In this document: positions 1 through 6,648 of the stretch, piece after piece | Position numbering within the stretch: the first letter of the stretch is position 1 | Layout: each line of letters begins with the position of its first letter | Assembly (NCBI GenBank): GCA_007123695.1 | Contig: SLGN01000673.1 | Span: 1 to 6,725, forward strand | Source: Verrucomicrobiales bacterium | Lineage (GTDB): Bacteria > Verrucomicrobiota > Verrucomicrobiia > Verrucomicrobiales > DEV007 | Reading direction: 5' to 3' | Length of the DNA: 6,725 nt | Translations under genes and position numbers: made by a program | The notes under the pieces: generated by a model | The model's database searches: none | What the model saw: only the letters and a program-made list of their open reading frames with translations | What the model was told of the DNA's origin: nothing

Positions 1-902
1 AGGACCAGGTCGTCGAGGAGATGCTCGTCGCCCTGCTCTCCGGAGGGCATTGCCTCGTCACCGGCGCCCCCGGCCTCGCGAAGACGCTCCTCGTCAGCAC
101 CCTCGCCAAGGTCTTCGACCTCTCCTTCAACCGGATCCAGTTCACGCCCGACCTGATGCCCTCGGACATCACCGGCACCGAGATCCTCGAGGACACGCCC
201 GAGGGGCGGCGCGAGCTCGTCTTCACCAAGGGGCCCATCTTCTCCAACCTCATTCTCGCCGACGAGATCAACCGCACCCCGCCGAAGACCCAGGCGGCCC
301 TGCTCGAGGCGATGCAGGAAAAGCAGGTCACCGTGGCCGGGACGAGCATGCCCCTGGACCGTCCCTTCTTCGTGCTCGCCACGCAGAACCCCATCGAGAT
401 GGAGGGCACCTACCCCCTGCCCGAAGCGCAGCTCGACCGGTTCATGTTCAACATCGTGATCGACTATCTCAGCGAGGACGAAGAGGTCGCGGTCGTCTCG
501 CAGACCACCGGCGCGTCGGGCGAGCCGGTCAGCGCGGTCTTCACCGGCGAGGATCTGCTGCGCTGCCATTCCGTCGTCCGCGGGGTGCCCATCGCCGAAG
601 AGGTCGTCCGCTACGCCGTGCGGCTCGCCGCCAACTCGCGCCCCGGCCGCGCCAACAGCCACGCCTACGTCGACGAGTGGGTCAACTGGGGGGCCGGCAC
701 CCGCGCGGGACAAAGCCTCGTCCTCGGCGCGAAGACCCGCGCCTTGCTCGACGGACGCGCCCACGTCAGCTTCGACGACGTCCGCGCCCTCGCCGCCCCG
801 GTGCTGCGACACCGCGTCCTCACCAACTACCGGGCCGAAGCCGAAGGCATCTCCGTCGAGGACGTCATCGCCAAGATCGTGGAAATCACCCCCGAAAACT
901 GA
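1..902 (+). CDS. MoxR-family AAA+ ATPase, 5'-truncated by the window edge
   Basis: This is a chaperone-like cytoplasmic AAA+ ATPase that normally works with a vWA-domain partner to mature or insert cofactors into protein complexes. The frame is open from base 3 with no start of its own, so the first few dozen residues lie outside the window. The Met at base 21 sits inside the conserved helix before the P-loop and is not the true start. Counting from that Met, the Walker A motif GAPGLAKT is at 15-22, Walker B LILADEIN at 77-84, sensor 1 ATQNPIE at 120-126, the arginine-finger segment LPEAQLDRF at 133-141, and the sensor-2 lid WGAGTRAGQ at 223-231. The lid reads GAGTRA where GASPRA or GAGPRA is usual. 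All catalytic motifs are intact. The DUF58 gene begins 52 bp downstream on the same strand, the classic MoxR pairing. The substrate cannot be told from this sequence. Confidence 0.96.
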   Translation, partial: DQVVEEMLVALLSGGHCLVTGAPGLAKTLLVSTLAKVFDLSFNRIQFTPDLMPSDITGTEILEDTPEGRRELVFTKGPIFSNLILADEINRTPPKTQAALLEAMQEKQVTVAGTSMPLDRPFFVLATQNPIEMEGTYPLPEAQLDRFMFNIVIDYLSEDEEVAVVSQTTGASGEPVSAVFTGEDLLRCHSVVRGVPIAEEVVRYAVRLAANSRPGRANSHAYVDEWVNWGAGTRAGQSLVLGAKTRALLDGRAHVSFDDVRALAAPVLRHRVLTNYRAEAEGISVEDVIAKIVEITPEN

Positions 903-954
903 GCGCGAAGCCACCGCCGGCGCCGCACCGGCCCTCCACCCGGCCCTTTCCCGC

Positions 955-1839
955 ATGGCAGCCCTCTCCTACCTCGATCCGGCCGCCCTCATGCGGGTGA
1001 AGTCCCTCGAACTGAGGGCCCGCATCGTCATGGAAGGCTTCTGGAAGGGGCTGCACCGCTCGCCCTACCACGGCTTTTCGGTGGAGTTCAGCGAATACCG
1101 GCCCTACGCGCGCGGCGACGATCCCCGCTTCCTCGACTGGAAGGTCATGGCCCGCAGCGACCGCGCCTTCATCAAGAAGTTCGAGGACGAAACGAACCTG
1201 CGCGCCTACCTCCTGCTCGACCGCAGCCGCTCCATGGCCTACGGCTCGGGCGCCTATTCGAAGGCCGACTACTCGGCGACGCTCGCCGCGACCCTCGCCT
1301 CCTTCCTCATGGGCCAGCAGGACGCCGTCGGTCTCACCACCTTCGACCGGCGCATCGACGACCACCTGCCCGCCCGCAACCGACCGGGGCACCTCCGCCA
1401 GATCCTCCACCATCTCGAGCGGCCGCCCGCAGGCGAGGGCACCGACCTCGGCGCGGCGATGGCGGGCCTGCACGGGCTCGTCCGGAAGCGGGGCCTCGTC
1501 GTGCTCCTCTCCGACATGCTCGCCCCGCTGGACGAGCTGGAGCGCCAGATCGGTTATTTCTCGGCTGCGGGCCACGAGATCGCCGCCTTCCAGTTCCTCG
1601 ATCCCCGCGAACTCGATTTCGACTTCGCCGAGGCGACCCATTTCCGCGACCCCGAGAGCGGACGCGAGATCTTCATCGATCCGGCCGCCGCCCGCGACGG
1701 CTATCTCGAGCGGCTCGGCGCCCATCTCGAAGGCGTCCGCCGCCTCTGCGCGAAGCACCGCGCCGCCTACCGGCTCGTGCCGACCGACGCCCCTCTCGAC
1801 GAGGTCCTCTTCGAGTTCGTCAGCCGCCGGCGAGGCTGA
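955..1839 (+). CDS. DUF58 domain protein with vWA-like fold (MoxR partner)
   Basis: This 294-residue protein has no signal peptide or membrane segment, so it is probably cytoplasmic. The DUF58 signature is clear: LHRSPYHGFSVEFSEYRPY at 33-51, GDDPRFLDWKVMARSD at 54-69, and KKFEDE at 74-79. A vWA-type core follows, with an intact metal-ion (MIDAS) motif DRSRS at 89-93, a candidate metal-ligand Thr163 in GTDL, and Asp187 in LLSDM. The C-terminal DAPLDEVLFEF at 278-288 is typical of the family. The ATG at 955 was chosen because the N-terminus fits relatives; no Shine-Dalgarno sequence is visible upstream. It follows the MoxR gene and is presumably co-transcribed and co-functional with it. Many MoxR clusters continue with membrane-anchored vWA (Bat-like) genes. 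Here the strand switches at once, so any such genes would have to lie left of the window or elsewhere. The precise role is unknown. Confidence 0.95.
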   Translation: MAALSYLDPAALMRVKSLELRARIVMEGFWKGLHRSPYHGFSVEFSEYRPYARGDDPRFLDWKVMARSDRAFIKKFEDETNLRAYLLLDRSRSMAYGSGAYSKADYSATLAATLASFLMGQQDAVGLTTFDRRIDDHLPARNRPGHLRQILHHLERPPAGEGTDLGAAMAGLHGLVRKRGLVVLLSDMLAPLDELERQIGYFSAAGHEIAAFQFLDPRELDFDFAEATHFRDPESGREIFIDPAAARDGYLERLGAHLEGVRRLCAKHRAAYRLVPTDAPLDEVLFEFVSRRRG

Positions 1840-1857
1840 GGGGCGCTTGCCGACCGG

Positions 1858-2832
1858 TTACACCTCGGGCAGCAGCCCGCCTTCGTCGGCGGGAAAGACA
1901 CCGCCGAGCACGTCCGAGATGGTGTGCAGGGCATTGCCCTCGAGCTCGTTGCCCACGTAGAGATAGATCGGCCGCGAACCGTCGCCGGCCATCGCGCCGA
2001 CGAGGAGCCGCGACATCGCCTCGCGCGCGCCGGGGTCGATCTCGCGGAGCTGGTGGAAGGGCTCGAACTGCTCGCGGGACCATTCGTGGCTGCGGCCCGG
2101 GGTGAGAAGGAAGCGGGCCGCGACAAAGGGATTCTCTTCGGGCGGATGCAGCGCCATCTGCTCCAGCACCGGAGGCATGCGCGTCCATTGGTTGTAGACG
2201 TGCGCCACGCCGTGCGAGGAGAGCATCGCGAAATAATCCGGATGGAGCCAGTTCGCGTTGCGGATCTCGACGGCGTAGTTCCAGCCCTTCGGCGCGCGGG
2301 AGAAGAAGGCGTCGAGGTCGGCGACGAAGTCGCGGCCATGCGCATACTCGCCCGGATGGAAATGCGAGAACTCGAAGATCAGCGCGCCGACCCTTTCGCG
2401 CATCTTTTCGAGCCGCAGCAGGAAGCCCATCTCGAGCAGCTCGTGGCTGAGGAAGAAATCGTTGCCCTTCCCCGCCCGTCCGCCGAAGGAAGGGAGCCGG
2501 GGAAAGGTGCGGATCGTGATGTCGTCGGGAACCTTGAACGAAAAGACGAAGTCCTCGGGCGTATGCTCGACGAGCCCGGCGAGGAAGCGCTTTCGGGGCA
2601 GGGCGTAGTAGGTCGCGTCGACGCAGACCGAGGGGAAGGTCTCGGCATACTCCTCGAGGCAGCGTTCGCGGAAGCGCTTCTTCGAGAAATGCGTGCCCCA
2701 GAGATAGCGGTCCTCGTCGTAGAGCGTCCCGCACCACCCCTCGTAGCGCCACGAGGATGTTCCGAGAAACGCCCCGTGTCGGTCGCGGAGCCGCCGGACC
2801 AGGGCCGCGATGTGCTTGCGTTCGAAGAGCAT
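1858..2832 (-). CDS. DUF72 domain protein, YecE-like
   Basis: This 324-residue protein matches the DUF72 (YecE) family, which has a TIM-barrel-like fold and no established biochemical function. Visible motifs are GTSSWRYEGWCGTLYD at 24-39 (family form GTSGWxYxxWxGxFYP), the VDATYYALP strand at 71-79, FSFKVP at 97-102, LIFEFSHFHP at 151-160, YAVEIRNANWL at 186-196, and the late IYLYVGNELEGNA at 289-301. It is somewhat longer than many members (about 240-300 residues). The ATG at 2832 gives a sensible lead of about 20 residues before GTSSW. An in-frame GTG at 2925 would overlap the preceding gene and add an unconserved Arg/Pro-rich tail. No good Shine-Dalgarno precedes either start. The start codon lies within a 14-bp tandem duplication. 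It is the last gene of the minus-strand series, convergent with the DUF58 gene. Confidence 0.93.
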   Translation of the reverse strand: MLFERKHIAALVRRLRDRHGAFLGTSSWRYEGWCGTLYDEDRYLWGTHFSKKRFRERCLEEYAETFPSVCVDATYYALPRKRFLAGLVEHTPEDFVFSFKVPDDITIRTFPRLPSFGGRAGKGNDFFLSHELLEMGFLLRLEKMRERVGALIFEFSHFHPGEYAHGRDFVADLDAFFSRAPKGWNYAVEIRNANWLHPDYFAMLSSHGVAHVYNQWTRMPPVLEQMALHPPEENPFVAARFLLTPGRSHEWSREQFEPFHQLREIDPGAREAMSRLLVGAMAGDGSRPIYLYVGNELEGNALHTISDVLGGVFPADEGGLLPEV

Positions 2833-2846
2833 CGTTCGAAGAGCAG
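2819..2846. repeat. 14-bp tandem duplication at the DUF72 start codon
   Basis: CGTTCGAAGAGCA occurs at 2819-2831 and again at 2833-2845 on the plus strand, two 14-bp units that differ only in the last base. On the minus strand the DUF72 ATG (2832-2830) forms at the junction of the two copies. The left copy encodes the first residues of the protein and the right copy lies in the untranslated leader. The period is not a multiple of three, so gain or loss of a unit would change the upstream frame. Confidence 0.75.
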
Positions 2847-2899
2847 GGAATGCCGCGCGGATTCTTCTGGGCCGGGCGAATTCTTCTCGGCACGGGCCC

Positions 2900-3649
2900 T
2901 CAGGCGGATTTGCCCGACGGAGCACCCCAGGCGTCGCTCGGCAGGTAGGCGAAGTTCAGGTAGGGCGCCGGGATGCTGGCGCGCAGGCCGGGCAGCCGCT
3001 CCACCGGCACCAGATCGCCCCGGTGGAAGAAGCGCCCCTCGTAGCCCTGCTCGCGGAGGAAGGCATCGACCTCGCCGCGGTTCCACACGTGGTCGCAGCA
3101 CTCGAAGAGCAGCGCCGGACCCGCCTCGCGCAGCACCCCGGACGCGCCCTGCAGCACGGCGAGCTCGTGGTCCTGCACGTCGATCTTGATGAAGCGGACG
3201 GGCGGCAGCTCCGGGTGTCCGGCGAGGTAGCGGTCCAGAGTGGTCAACCCCACGGAAAAGGTCTCGATCTCGTCGGCTCGGGCCTCCTCTCCCAGGCTCT
3301 CGAGACTCGCGCCGCCCCAGTGACGCGTCCGCGAAAGCGTGGCGCTGCCCTCCTCCGACGAAAGCGCGAGCGGCTCGAGATCGACGTTGCCCCAGCGCAG
3401 GGCCTTTTTCAGCGCGCCGAGGTAGTCAAAAAGTTCCGGCTGCGGTTCGAAGGCGACGACGCGTCCTCCCGGCCCCGCCTTGCGCGACATCCAGTGGACC
3501 CAGGCCCCTTTGTGGGCCCCGACGTCCACGAGGGTGCCCCCCGCTAGATCGCGGGAGAGGAGAAAGGCGATCTCGTTGCGCTCCGTCCGAAGTCGGTAGC
3601 GCCAGATCCGGTGCATCGCATGGATTCTTCCGGCAAGGTTCATGGCCAT
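2900..3649 (-). CDS. FkbM-family SAM-dependent methyltransferase
   Basis: This 249-residue class I S-adenosylmethionine-dependent methyltransferase of the FkbM type most often O-methylates sugars, lipids or secondary metabolites. Motif I is LVDVGAHKGAW at 40-50, and the acidic end of strand beta2 is VVAFEPQPE at 64-72. The FkbM hallmark RFIKIDVQDHELAVLQGA is at 152-169, followed by ALLFEC at 179-184 and the C-terminal PYLNFAYLP at 229-237. In the hallmark, Asp160 replaces the Gly usual in KIDVQGHE or KIDVEGAE. No signal peptide or membrane segment is seen. The open frame extends far upstream to 4000, but that stretch overlaps the heme-protein gene and is Arg/Ser-rich shadow sequence. The ATG at 3649 starts just ahead of the conserved region. 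A weak GGGAAG lies 11 nt upstream at 3661-3666, and a second in-frame ATG is at 3643. The substrate is unknown, with no glycan or polyketide genes nearby to suggest one. Confidence 0.93.
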   Translation of the reverse strand: MAMNLAGRIHAMHRIWRYRLRTERNEIAFLLSRDLAGGTLVDVGAHKGAWVHWMSRKAGPGGRVVAFEPQPELFDYLGALKKALRWGNVDLEPLALSSEEGSATLSRTRHWGGASLESLGEEARADEIETFSVGLTTLDRYLAGHPELPPVRFIKIDVQDHELAVLQGASGVLREAGPALLFECCDHVWNRGEVDAFLREQGYEGRFFHRGDLVPVERLPGLRASIPAPYLNFAYLPSDAWGAPSGKSA

Positions 3650-3731
3650 CTCGCAAAACGCTTCCCATCGGCCACGGCGGCGGGCCTGTCCAGTCCCGAT
3701 GCAGCGGCGGATCCTGCGCCCGGCGTCCAGC

Positions 3732-6311
3732 TCACGATTCCGGAGCACGCAGCACCTGGAGATCGTGGACCGACCAGAAGAGCCGGTGCTCGCCGGTCTG
3801 GGTGACGCGGATGAACTTCGCCCGGCTCGGAGGAAACGGCACCAGCGTGCGCGGGGAGTTTTCCTCCGCCTTCCGGACCGGCTCGCTCCATTGCACTCCG
3901 TCGAGGGACAGCTCGACCTCGCATCCGCGCGGGTAGTCTCCGCGAGAACCGACCGCATCGAGCACGATCCCCGCGACTTCGACCGGCTCGGCCAATTCAA
4001 TCTGGAGCCACATTCCCGGCCGCATGCTCTCCCCCGTGGTGTAGCGGGTCGAAAGATTCCCGTCGATGGCGTTTCCGAGGTCGCCGGGACGATGGCTCGC
4101 CGAGAGCTTCCACGAAGCCCGGTCCGGCAGGGGCTGGGGCACGCTGGCGTGCAGCTCGGTCTCCGTCCAGGGAGTGGAGCGACCGGAATTCTCCTCGCGG
4201 ATGCGCTTCACCCGATCCTCGTCGACGAAGCCGAGCTGGTTACCGAAGCTGTTGCGCACGTAGGAGACGACGGCGGCGACCCAGCGATCTCCGTTGGACG
4301 CCATCGCCACCATTTCGCCGGGGTAGCTCTTGCCCTCGACCGGCCCGGTCAGACCGTGCAGGACCGCCTTGACCGCGAGCTCCGGCTCGCCCCGGACGAT
4401 CTTCGATCCGGCGAGCGAGGAGGCGAGGCGCAGGTCGTCACCGCCGGGAACCGGCATGCCCTTCCCGTCGGAACCGTGGCAGGCGAAACACAGCGAGGCG
4501 TAGATCGTCTGCCCCTCCTTGAAAAGGGAAAGCTCTTCGGGACGGAGCCGCGGAGGATCGGGCTCGGCGCCGCTCACCATCTGCCGGGCGATCTCGCGCA
4601 CGCCCGCGCTGCCGCTCGACTGCATCGCCTCGACGGCCAACTCGGCGGCGCCGGGAATGCCGAGCAACCGCGTCGTGAGCAAGGCCTGGATCGCCACTTC
4701 GGGGTCCGGATCTGCGGCCATCGCCAGAAACACTTCGCCAAGCCCCTCCTCCCCCGCTTTGTGGAGAGTCTCGCCCGCACGCATCGCCGCACGCCGCACC
4801 CCGGCATCCTCGTCCTGCAACAGCTCTCGGACCAGTCCCGGCTCGAGCGCGCCCAGTCCCTCGAGGGTCCAGATCGCATGCCTGCGGGCGGGAGAATCCC
4901 CGGCGGAACGCGCCAGCGCCTCGAGCGGCGCCACCGCCGCCGGATCGCCGCGCAGCACGAGGAGCTTTTGCGCGGTGTCGCGCCACCAGCCGTTCGGATG
5001 CGCAAGATGGGCCACGAGGGTCTCGGGAGCCTCGTCGAGCAGGCGCGGCGGCGTCGCGTCGCGTTCGTGGTCGTCGTGAACCAGCCGGTAGATCCGACCG
5101 CGCCCGACATTCTTGGCGAAGCCATACTCGTCGATCACGCCGCGAAGGTAGCTGCCCGGCTTCGTCCAGTTTCCCTGTTGAATGATGCCCCGGTGCATGT
5201 CGACGATGTAGAGGCAGCCGTCCGGACCGTTCAGCATGTTCACGGCGCGGAAGTTCGGATCGGTCGAGCGGAGGAACTCGCTGCCGGGATGGGCGTTCTC
5301 CAGGTAGGTGATCCCGTCGCGCACCTCGATCTTGCTCCGCCGCACCAGCCGTCCCACCGGCTCCGAAAACAGAAGGTCGCCGCGGAGGTCCTCGGGCAGG
5401 CGATCGCCCCGGAAAATCTCCTGCCCGCAGGTGGCGGTGAAATGGTTCAGCGTGCCGTCCTCCGGCCGGAAGCGCAGCGTTCCGCCCTGCACGTCGGGAA
5501 GTCCCACAAGCGGAAAGACCTCGCGGTAGTCCGCCGGGAACTGGTCGCCGACGTTGAAAGCACCGTAAACGATGGGCTGCTGGAAGTTGAGGGGCCCGCG
5601 CTCCCCTCCCGCATTGACGAACCAGGGCTTTCCATGGTCGTCCTGGCAAAGCCCCCACTGTCCTCCGTTCGGCGCGGTCGGCTCCTTCAGCGCGAGCCCA
5701 TCGGGACGATGGCGCAGCCGGTAGGCGTTGTAGGTCGTGTAGATCCAGTTGTCCATCGCCCAAATCAGACCGCTGGGCTGATGCTCCATGTTCCCGCCGC
5801 GCGGCCCGCCCTCGTACCAGAGCGTCTTCTCGTCGGCAACCCCGTCGCCGTTGGTGTCGCGGTAGGCATGGATGTCGAGGGTGTGCGTCTCGCCGATCAG
5901 GACGCGGTCGTCCAGCGGGAGCACCATGCGGGGCAGCAGCAAGCCGTCGGCGAAGACGACATGGCGGTCGAAGACGCCGTCGCCGTTGGTGTCCTCGTGC
6001 AGGGAGGCGCGGCTGCGCGGCTCGTCCTCTCCGGTGGCGTCGGCATCCTGCATGTAGGTGCGCATCTCGACGACGTAGAGACGGCCGTTCCCGTCGAAGG
6101 CCGCCGCGACCGGCTCGGCGATCACCGGCTCGCTCAGGACCGGCTCGAGCCGGTAGCCGGGCGGCAGACGGAAGCTTTCGAGACTCTCCTCTACGGACAG
6201 AAAGGGCACCGTGCCGGAGGGTTCGTAGCGGCGGACATCCTCGGCCACGACAGTCGGCAAAGAGGCGAACGGAGCGAACAGTGGCAAAAAGAACCGGGAA
6301 AGCGGCTTCAT
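3732..6311 (-). CDS. PVC-type heme-binding CxxCH protein: beta-propeller, HEAT repeats, cytochrome c, C-terminal F5/8-type domain
   Basis: This 859-residue protein is exported: a signal peptide at about 1-23 (K2 and R6, then a Phe/Leu/Pro-rich core) ends VVA before Glu24. Residues 45-415 resemble the 'membrane-bound dehydrogenase' propeller of Planctomycetes and Verrucomicrobia, with GRLYVVEMRTY at 76-86. Two Asp-rich loops, DTNGDGVFDRH at 107-117 and DTNGDGVADEK at 152-162, look like calcium sites. HEAT-like helical repeats cover about 430-580. A cytochrome c domain has CFACH at 608-612 (Cys608, Cys611, His612), with Met667 in YPGEM as likely distal ligand and YVRNSFGN at 684-691. Residues 735-855 form a discoidin-like (F5/8 type C) domain with AIDGNLSTRY at 748-757 and FIRV at 833-836. 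The probable role is a periplasmic oxidation passing electrons to heme c; the substrate is unknown. The ATG at 6311 is chosen over an in-frame ATG at 6383 because it begins the signal peptide and has GGAAG 7 nt upstream. Confidence 0.93.
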   Translation of the reverse strand: MKPLSRFFLPLFAPFASLPTVVAEDVRRYEPSGTVPFLSVEESLESFRLPPGYRLEPVLSEPVIAEPVAAAFDGNGRLYVVEMRTYMQDADATGEDEPRSRASLHEDTNGDGVFDRHVVFADGLLLPRMVLPLDDRVLIGETHTLDIHAYRDTNGDGVADEKTLWYEGGPRGGNMEHQPSGLIWAMDNWIYTTYNAYRLRHRPDGLALKEPTAPNGGQWGLCQDDHGKPWFVNAGGERGPLNFQQPIVYGAFNVGDQFPADYREVFPLVGLPDVQGGTLRFRPEDGTLNHFTATCGQEIFRGDRLPEDLRGDLLFSEPVGRLVRRSKIEVRDGITYLENAHPGSEFLRSTDPNFRAVNMLNGPDGCLYIVDMHRGIIQQGNWTKPGSYLRGVIDEYGFAKNVGRGRIYRLVHDDHERDATPPRLLDEAPETLVAHLAHPNGWWRDTAQKLLVLRGDPAAVAPLEALARSAGDSPARRHAIWTLEGLGALEPGLVRELLQDEDAGVRRAAMRAGETLHKAGEEGLGEVFLAMAADPDPEVAIQALLTTRLLGIPGAAELAVEAMQSSGSAGVREIARQMVSGAEPDPPRLRPEELSLFKEGQTIYASLCFACHGSDGKGMPVPGGDDLRLASSLAGSKIVRGEPELAVKAVLHGLTGPVEGKSYPGEMVAMASNGDRWVAAVVSYVRNSFGNQLGFVDEDRVKRIREENSGRSTPWTETELHASVPQPLPDRASWKLSASHRPGDLGNAIDGNLSTRYTTGESMRPGMWLQIELAEPVEVAGIVLDAVGSRGDYPRGCEVELSLDGVQWSEPVRKAEENSPRTLVPFPPSRAKFIRVTQTGEHRLFWSVHDLQVLRAPES

Positions 6312-6318
6312 CCCACAG

Positions 6319-6326
6319 CTTCCACC
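6319..6326 (-). promoter_or_regulatory. Ribosome-binding site of the heme-protein gene
   Basis: On the minus strand GGTGGAAG ends 7 nt before the ATG at 6311. The GGAAG part (6319-6323) is a reasonable Shine-Dalgarno match at normal spacing. It decides the start at 6311 over the in-frame ATG at 6383, which would place 24 Gly/Ala/Arg-rich residues before the signal peptide. Confidence 0.55.
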
Positions 6327-6420
6327 GGCATCTGCAGCGTCGCAAGCCCCGCCTCGCCCTCTTCGCGCTTCCTGCACCCCCATTCCGCCCGAAGCGCATC
6401 GGAGCGAACGGTCGGCGCAG

Positions 6421-6570
6421 AACTCTTATTTTAAAGCAGGCAAATTATTATGAGCCAAGCGACGCAGAAATTGCAATGATAATAAGCCACTACGGAATCC
6501 AACAGGATTGGTTCACCATAAGAATCAAAATGAGAAGTCAGGCTTTTAATTTATACTCTCAAAATTGGGA
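6421..6570. other. AT-rich island in the intergenic region
   Basis: This 150-bp stretch is about 35% GC by direct count (53 of 150), against roughly two-thirds GC in the surrounding genes. It starts abruptly after GGTCGGCGCAG and ends before CTTCCGTGACCGG. It contains the promoter-like hexamers of the heme-protein gene. It also has a small inverted repeat AATCC-AACA-GGATT (6496-6509), about 20 bp upstream of the putative -35. No gene is recognisable. It could be a regulatory region or foreign DNA. Confidence 0.7.
6447..6476 (-). promoter_or_regulatory. Candidate promoter for the heme-protein gene
   Basis: Read on the minus strand, TTGCAA (6476-6471) and CATAAT (6452-6447) are separated by 18 bp. 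They match the housekeeping consensus hexamers TTGACA and TATAAT at 4/6 and 5/6 positions. Transcription would start near 6440, giving a leader of about 130 nt before the ATG at 6311. The site lies in the only AT-rich segment of the window, which supports a promoter but also makes chance matches likely. A second, weaker pair (TTGGCT and TAAAAT, 19 bp apart) lies slightly downstream. Confidence 0.3.
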
Positions 6571-6618
6571 CTTCCGTGACCGGGGGTGTGAGGCTGCACG
6601 GATGCCTGGACGGGGCAG

Positions 6619-6648
6619 CAGGGTTGGTCAGTGGACCAAACAGGGTTG
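6619..6648. repeat. CAGGGTTG direct repeat, 22-bp period
   Basis: Identical octamers CAGGGTTG occur at 6619-6626 and 6641-6648. Their starts are 22 bp apart, close to two helical turns, and most of the TTGGTC-N4-GACCAA palindrome lies between them. Same-face spacing would suit cooperative protein binding. No third copy is seen in the visible flank. Confidence 0.45.
6624..6639. promoter_or_regulatory. Operator-like palindrome TTGGTC-N4-GACCAA
   Basis: These are perfect 6-bp arms around the tetranucleotide AGTG. The form resembles the binding site of a dimeric regulator (TGGT/ACCA half-sites recall GntR-type operators, though with a longer spacer). Equally it is a small hairpin. It is partly overlapped by the first of two CAGGGTTG direct repeats. 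It lies more than 300 bp upstream of the heme-protein start and about 150 bp upstream of the candidate promoter, so any target gene may be right of the window. Confidence 0.35.

Noticed and set aside
886..1758. A minus-strand frame antisense to DUF58
   Set aside because: It is Glu/Ala/Val-rich shadow sequence with no recognisable motif; the plus-strand DUF58 gene is unambiguous.
1924..3189. A plus-strand frame antisense to DUF72 and FkbM
   Set aside because: It crosses two well-supported minus-strand genes and their gap and ends in an Arg/Pro-rich tail, typical of a shadow frame.
3650..4000. An N-terminal extension of the FkbM gene by 117 codons
   Set aside because: It would overlap the 3' end of the heme-protein gene by more than 260 bp, and its Arg/Ser-rich translation is unlike any methyltransferase N-terminus.
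3642..6434. A plus-strand open frame of 930 codons running antisense to the whole heme-protein gene
   Set aside because: The opposite strand shows clear domains and a heme motif in order, while this frame gives low-complexity sequence without family motifs. Long antisense frames are expected in GC-rich codon-biased DNA.
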